Assembly (NCBI GenBank): GCA_050180895.1
Contig: JBFXDS010000002.1
Location: 620,001 to 684,000, forward strand
DNA: 64,000 nt
Reading direction: 5' to 3'
Source of the DNA: JBGPEQ01 sp050180895
Lineage (GTDB): Bacteria > Pseudomonadota > Alphaproteobacteria > Dongiales > Dongiaceae
Shown piece by piece: positions 61,912 to 64,000 of the stretch. The position numbers and the translations under genes were made by a program. The notes below the pieces were generated by a model. It ran no database searches, was not told the origin of the DNA, and was given only the letters and a program-made list of their open reading frames with translations. The number at the start of each line of letters is the position of its first letter. Position 1 is the first letter of the stretch.

Positions 61912-62703
61912 ATGCGCGCACGGATCGGCGACATCGAGATGACCTACGAGCTGGACGGGCCGGCGCAGGCGCCGATCGTCATGCTCAGCCACTCGCTGGC
62001 CACCACCCTCGAGATGTGGAAACCGCAGCTGCCGACGCTGACGAACGACTATCGCGTGCTCCGCTACGACATGCGCGGTCACGGCGGCAGCAGCGCGCCG
62101 GGCGGCGCCTACAGCTTCGCGATGCTGGCGGGGGATGTGGTGGCGCTCCTCGACCATCTCAAGATCGACCGCGTGGCGTTCGTCGGCCTCTCCATCGGCG
62201 GCATGATCGGCCAGTATCTGGCGATCCACCATGCCGACCGCCTGCGCTGCGTCGCGCTCTGCAGCACCACCAGCGCCATCCCCGAAGCGGGCCGCGCCAT
62301 GTGGGACCAGCGCATCGCGGCCGTCGAGTCCAGCGGCATGGCGCCGCAGGTCGACTCGACCCTGGAGCGCTGGTTCACCGCGCCCTATCGCGCCGCGCAT
62401 CCCGAGGTCATGGCCTGGGTCGGCGGCATGATCCGCGGCACCCCCGCCGCCGGCTTCATCGGCTGCGGCCGCGCCATCCAGGGGCTGAACCTGACGCCGG
62501 AGCTCTCGAAGATCAGGGTGCCGACGCTCGTCCTGCCGGGCGAGAAGGATCCGGGCACGCCGCCGGCGCTCTCCGAGGTGATCCACGTGGCCATCGCGGG
62601 ATCGGACTATGCGGTGGTGACGGACGCCGCGCACCTCGCCAACATCGAGCAGGCGGGGATGTTCAACGAGATCCTGTCGGGCTTCCTGAAGCGCAAGATG
62701 TAG
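61912..62703 (+). CDS. Alpha/beta hydrolase, enol-lactonase-like
   Basis: 263 residues from ATG 61912 (GAGG 5 bases upstream; MRARIGDIEMTYELDGPAQA). The nucleophile elbow is GLSIGGMIGQ, the oxyanion loop LSHSLATTLEMW, and the last His is in TDAAHLANIEQ. The sequence style (YDMRGHGGSSAPGGAYSFAM) is that of 3-oxoadipate enol-lactonase PcaD and relatives. No other protocatechuate genes are near, so a different lactone or ester is likely. It is divergent from the enolase-superfamily gene and converges with the Sel1-type gene. Confidence 0.85.
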   Translation: MRARIGDIEMTYELDGPAQAPIVMLSHSLATTLEMWKPQLPTLTNDYRVLRYDMRGHGGSSAPGGAYSFAMLAGDVVALLDHLKIDRVAFVGLSIGGMIGQYLAIHHADRLRCVALCSTTSAIPEAGRAMWDQRIAAVESSGMAPQVDSTLERWFTAPYRAAHPEVMAWVGGMIRGTPAAGFIGCGRAIQGLNLTPELSKIRVPTLVLPGEKDPGTPPALSEVIHVAIAGSDYAVVTDAAHLANIEQAGMFNEILSGFLKRKM

Positions 62704-62709
62704 GCGAAC

Positions 62710-63357
62710 CTACCGCCGCTCCGCCGGCGACCAGGCGGCGGCCAGCGCCAGCGCCGCGTCGATCTCGGCGCCGGTCATCTTGGCGCGCACGCGCGGTCCC
62801 AGGCGCGCCAGCTTGGCCTCGACCTCGGCCGCGTCGCCGCCGCGCCCCGCCAACTCGTACCATTTGAGCGCCTGCGTCAGGTCGGGTGCGATGTCGTCGA
62901 AACCGTACTCGTAGATCACGCCGAGGGTGAGCTCGGCGCGCGCGTGGCCCTGGCCCGCCGCCGCCTCCAGCGCCGCCAGCATCTCGCGGGGATCGCGCGG
63001 GATGACGAGGCCCTCGTAGTGCAGGCGGCCGAGCGCGTACTGCGCCTCGGCGCTGCCCTGCCGGGCGGCGAGGCGGAACCAGGCGGACGCCGCCTCGAAA
63101 TCGCGCCAGCGCACGCCCTGGCGGTCGCGCAGCATCTGGCCGACGCGCAGCTGGGCGGCGGAGTCGCCCCGCTCGGCCAACGGCCGCCACACGGCCAGCG
63201 CCGCCGCATAGTCGCCGCGGCCGTAGGCGACGAGGCCGACGCGGTAGTCGGGATCATCAGCGCCGGCGGCGGGCGGCAGCGCGGCGAGCGCGAGCGGCAG
63301 GGCGACGGCGAGCACGGCGAGTCGGGCGATCACGGGCGACCTCCTTCTCCGGTCCAT
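62710..63357 (-). CDS. Sel1-like repeat protein, exported
   Basis: 215 residues from ATG 63357. The N-terminus MDRRRRSPVIARLAVLAVAL is a signal sequence with cleavage near AAGADD. Four or five Sel1-type helical repeats follow (AEAQYALGRLHYEGLVI, and HARAELTLGVIYEYGFDD). Such periplasmic solenoids mediate protein contacts. The last 30 residues (GAEIDAALALAAAWSPAERR) form one helix. No partner is suggested by context. The open frame continues upstream past the palindrome but without protein character. Confidence 0.8.
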   Translation of the reverse strand: MDRRRRSPVIARLAVLAVALPLALAALPPAAGADDPDYRVGLVAYGRGDYAAALAVWRPLAERGDSAAQLRVGQMLRDRQGVRWRDFEAASAWFRLAARQGSAEAQYALGRLHYEGLVIPRDPREMLAALEAAAGQGHARAELTLGVIYEYGFDDIAPDLTQALKWYELAGRGGDAAEVEAKLARLGPRVRAKMTGAEIDAALALAAAWSPAERR

Positions 63358-63440
63358 GGCCGCGCCATCATAGCGCAGGCGCGACCGGCGCGGTGTGAGC
63401 CGCGTCACGGACCGCCGCGGCCCTTTCCCGGCGGGGGCGG

Positions 63441-63458
63441 AGGTTGTATATACAACCT
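63441..63458. promoter_or_regulatory. Perfect 18-bp palindrome, GntR-like operator
   Basis: AGGTTGTATATACAACCT is fully self-complementary. It lies 84 bases upstream of the FAD oxidoreductase ATG and 84 bases upstream of the divergent Sel1-type start. The core TTGTATATACAA resembles FadR-subfamily GntR operators. A near copy precedes the MttB-type gene. Confidence 0.65.
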
Positions 63459-63500
63459 GCGCAGCCTGTTCTGCGCCAGCGAGATTCCCCCTCACCCTAA

Positions 63501-63522
63501 CCCTCTCCCCACGGGGAGAGGG
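63501..63522. repeat. GC-clamp palindrome in the leader of the FAD oxidoreductase gene
   Basis: CCCTCTCCCC-AC-GGGGAGAGGG forms a 10-bp stem. It follows CCCTCACCCTAACCC, the usual context of a dispersed repeat common in alphaproteobacterial genomes. It would sit in the 5' leader of the transcript, 20 bases before the start codon. Confidence 0.6.
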
Positions 63523-63541
63523 GATTTGAACGAGGTTCCTC

Positions 63542-64000
63542 ATGAGCGCGAGCGCGATCCCCTCCTCCGTCACCTATGCCGTCATCGGCGCCGGCATCCA
63601 TGGGCTCAGCACGGCCTGGCACCTGGCCATGGAGCTGGAGGCCAAGGGCAAGGGCGGCGGCAAGGACATCGTCGTCCTCGACAAGACCGGCCCCGGCGCC
63701 GGCGCCTCCGGCATCGCCTGCGGCTGCGTGCGCAACCTCTACATGACCGAGCCGCTGCACGCGATCCTCCGGCATTCGGTCGACGTCTGGATGCACGACC
63801 CCGTGCGCTTCGGCTTCCAGCAGGTGGGCTACGTCTCCGCCGGCGAGGCCAACCAGCTGCCGGACTACGAGAAGCTGCATGCCAGCCAGAACCGCGTCGG
63901 CTATCCCTCGGATCTCTATGCGGGGCAGGAGGCGAAGAAGTTCCTCAAGGGCATCTGGCCGGACTTCAACGTCGAGGGCATCGACGTGGCCCTGCACGAG
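63542..64000 (+). CDS. FAD-dependent oxidoreductase (DAO family), 5' part
   Basis: 153 codons are visible from ATG 63542; the gene runs out of the window. The FAD-binding loop is YAVIGAGIHGLSTAWHLAME, followed by VVLDKTGPGAGASGIACGCV, the second conserved stretch of sarcosine and dimethylglycine oxidase-like enzymes. These oxidise N-methyl groups of amino acids. A partner role with the MttB-type methyltransferase in glycine betaine catabolism is suggested by a shared operator-like palindrome. The exact substrate cannot be read from the N-terminus. Confidence 0.82.
   Translation, partial: MSASAIPSSVTYAVIGAGIHGLSTAWHLAMELEAKGKGGGKDIVVLDKTGPGAGASGIACGCVRNLYMTEPLHAILRHSVDVWMHDPVRFGFQQVGYVSAGEANQLPDYEKLHASQNRVGYPSDLYAGQEAKKFLKGIWPDFNVEGIDVALHE

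Noticed and set aside
1..64000. tRNA or rRNA genes
   Set aside because: No cloverleaf with a TTCGANNC T-arm and CCA end, and no rRNA-like sequence, was seen by eye; a tool could still find one.

Overview
The window is uniformly GC-rich with tightly packed genes, many sharing 1-20 base overlaps. Its content points to a free-living, metabolically versatile alphaproteobacterium, possibly Rhodospirillales- or Rhizobiales-like: BKACE enzymes, a non-pyrrolysine MttB-type methyltransferase, Dpp-type ABC importers, a TAXI binding protein, a YcjX/YcjF pair and SoeABC. This assignment is inference from content only. I saw no rRNA, tRNA or CRISPR array.

Layout. 1-3.7 kb: a minus-strand set that reads as L-carnitine breakdown (VOC protein, BKACE enzyme, carnitine dehydrogenase, NDP-forming acyl-CoA synthetase cut by the window edge). 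3.8-6.3 kb: ycjF/ycjX. 6.5-9.4 kb: an HSL-type esterase and a CocE/NonD hydrolase. 9.7-11.1 kb: an insertion sequence with a frameshifted transposase, long target duplications and paired terminal repeats. 11.2-18.8 kb: a low-complexity exported protein, an Fe-S/FMN old-yellow-enzyme reductase, an isomerase-like TIM barrel flanked by two copies of a palindromic repeat, an amidohydrolase, an OmpA-like protein without export signal, and a DUF3303 protein. 18.9-24.1 kb: a four-gene peptide-type ABC importer with a fused double ATPase. 24.5-27 kb: choline-sulfatase and nucleoside hydrolase. 27.2-32 kb: TPR/2OG oxygenase fusion, orphan TAXI receptor, GNAT-TusA pair, DUF488 and a small HExxH protein. 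32.3-36.9 kb: soeABC sulfite dehydrogenase. 37-42.2 kb: amidohydrolase, second CocE/NonD hydrolase, adenylate cyclase-TPR protein. 42.2-46.8 kb: YcaO, TfuA, a gluzincin-type metalloprotease and a cysteine-free 160-residue protein in one operon. 46.9-52.4 kb: a second complete peptide-type ABC importer, divergent from ycaO. 52.4-57.5 kb: PhnD-like protein, GFA protein, XRE regulator divergent from a fatty acid desaturase, FtsH. 57.9-64 kb: M24 peptidase, MttB-type methyltransferase, enolase-superfamily enzyme, alpha/beta hydrolase, Sel1-type protein and an FAD oxidoreductase cut by the window end.

Two themes link the genes. One is quaternary-amine use: carnitine to glycine betaine, choline-O-sulfate to choline, and betaine-type demethylation, with a shared GntR-like palindrome in front of the methyltransferase and the terminal oxidoreductase. 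The other is scavenging of peptides and amides: two Dpp-type importers, two amidohydrolases, an M24 peptidase and two CocE hydrolases. The most promising undescribed system is the YcaO-TfuA-metalloprotease-small protein operon, which has the parts of a peptide or protein backbone-modification (possibly thioamide-forming) system but no short classical precursor peptide.
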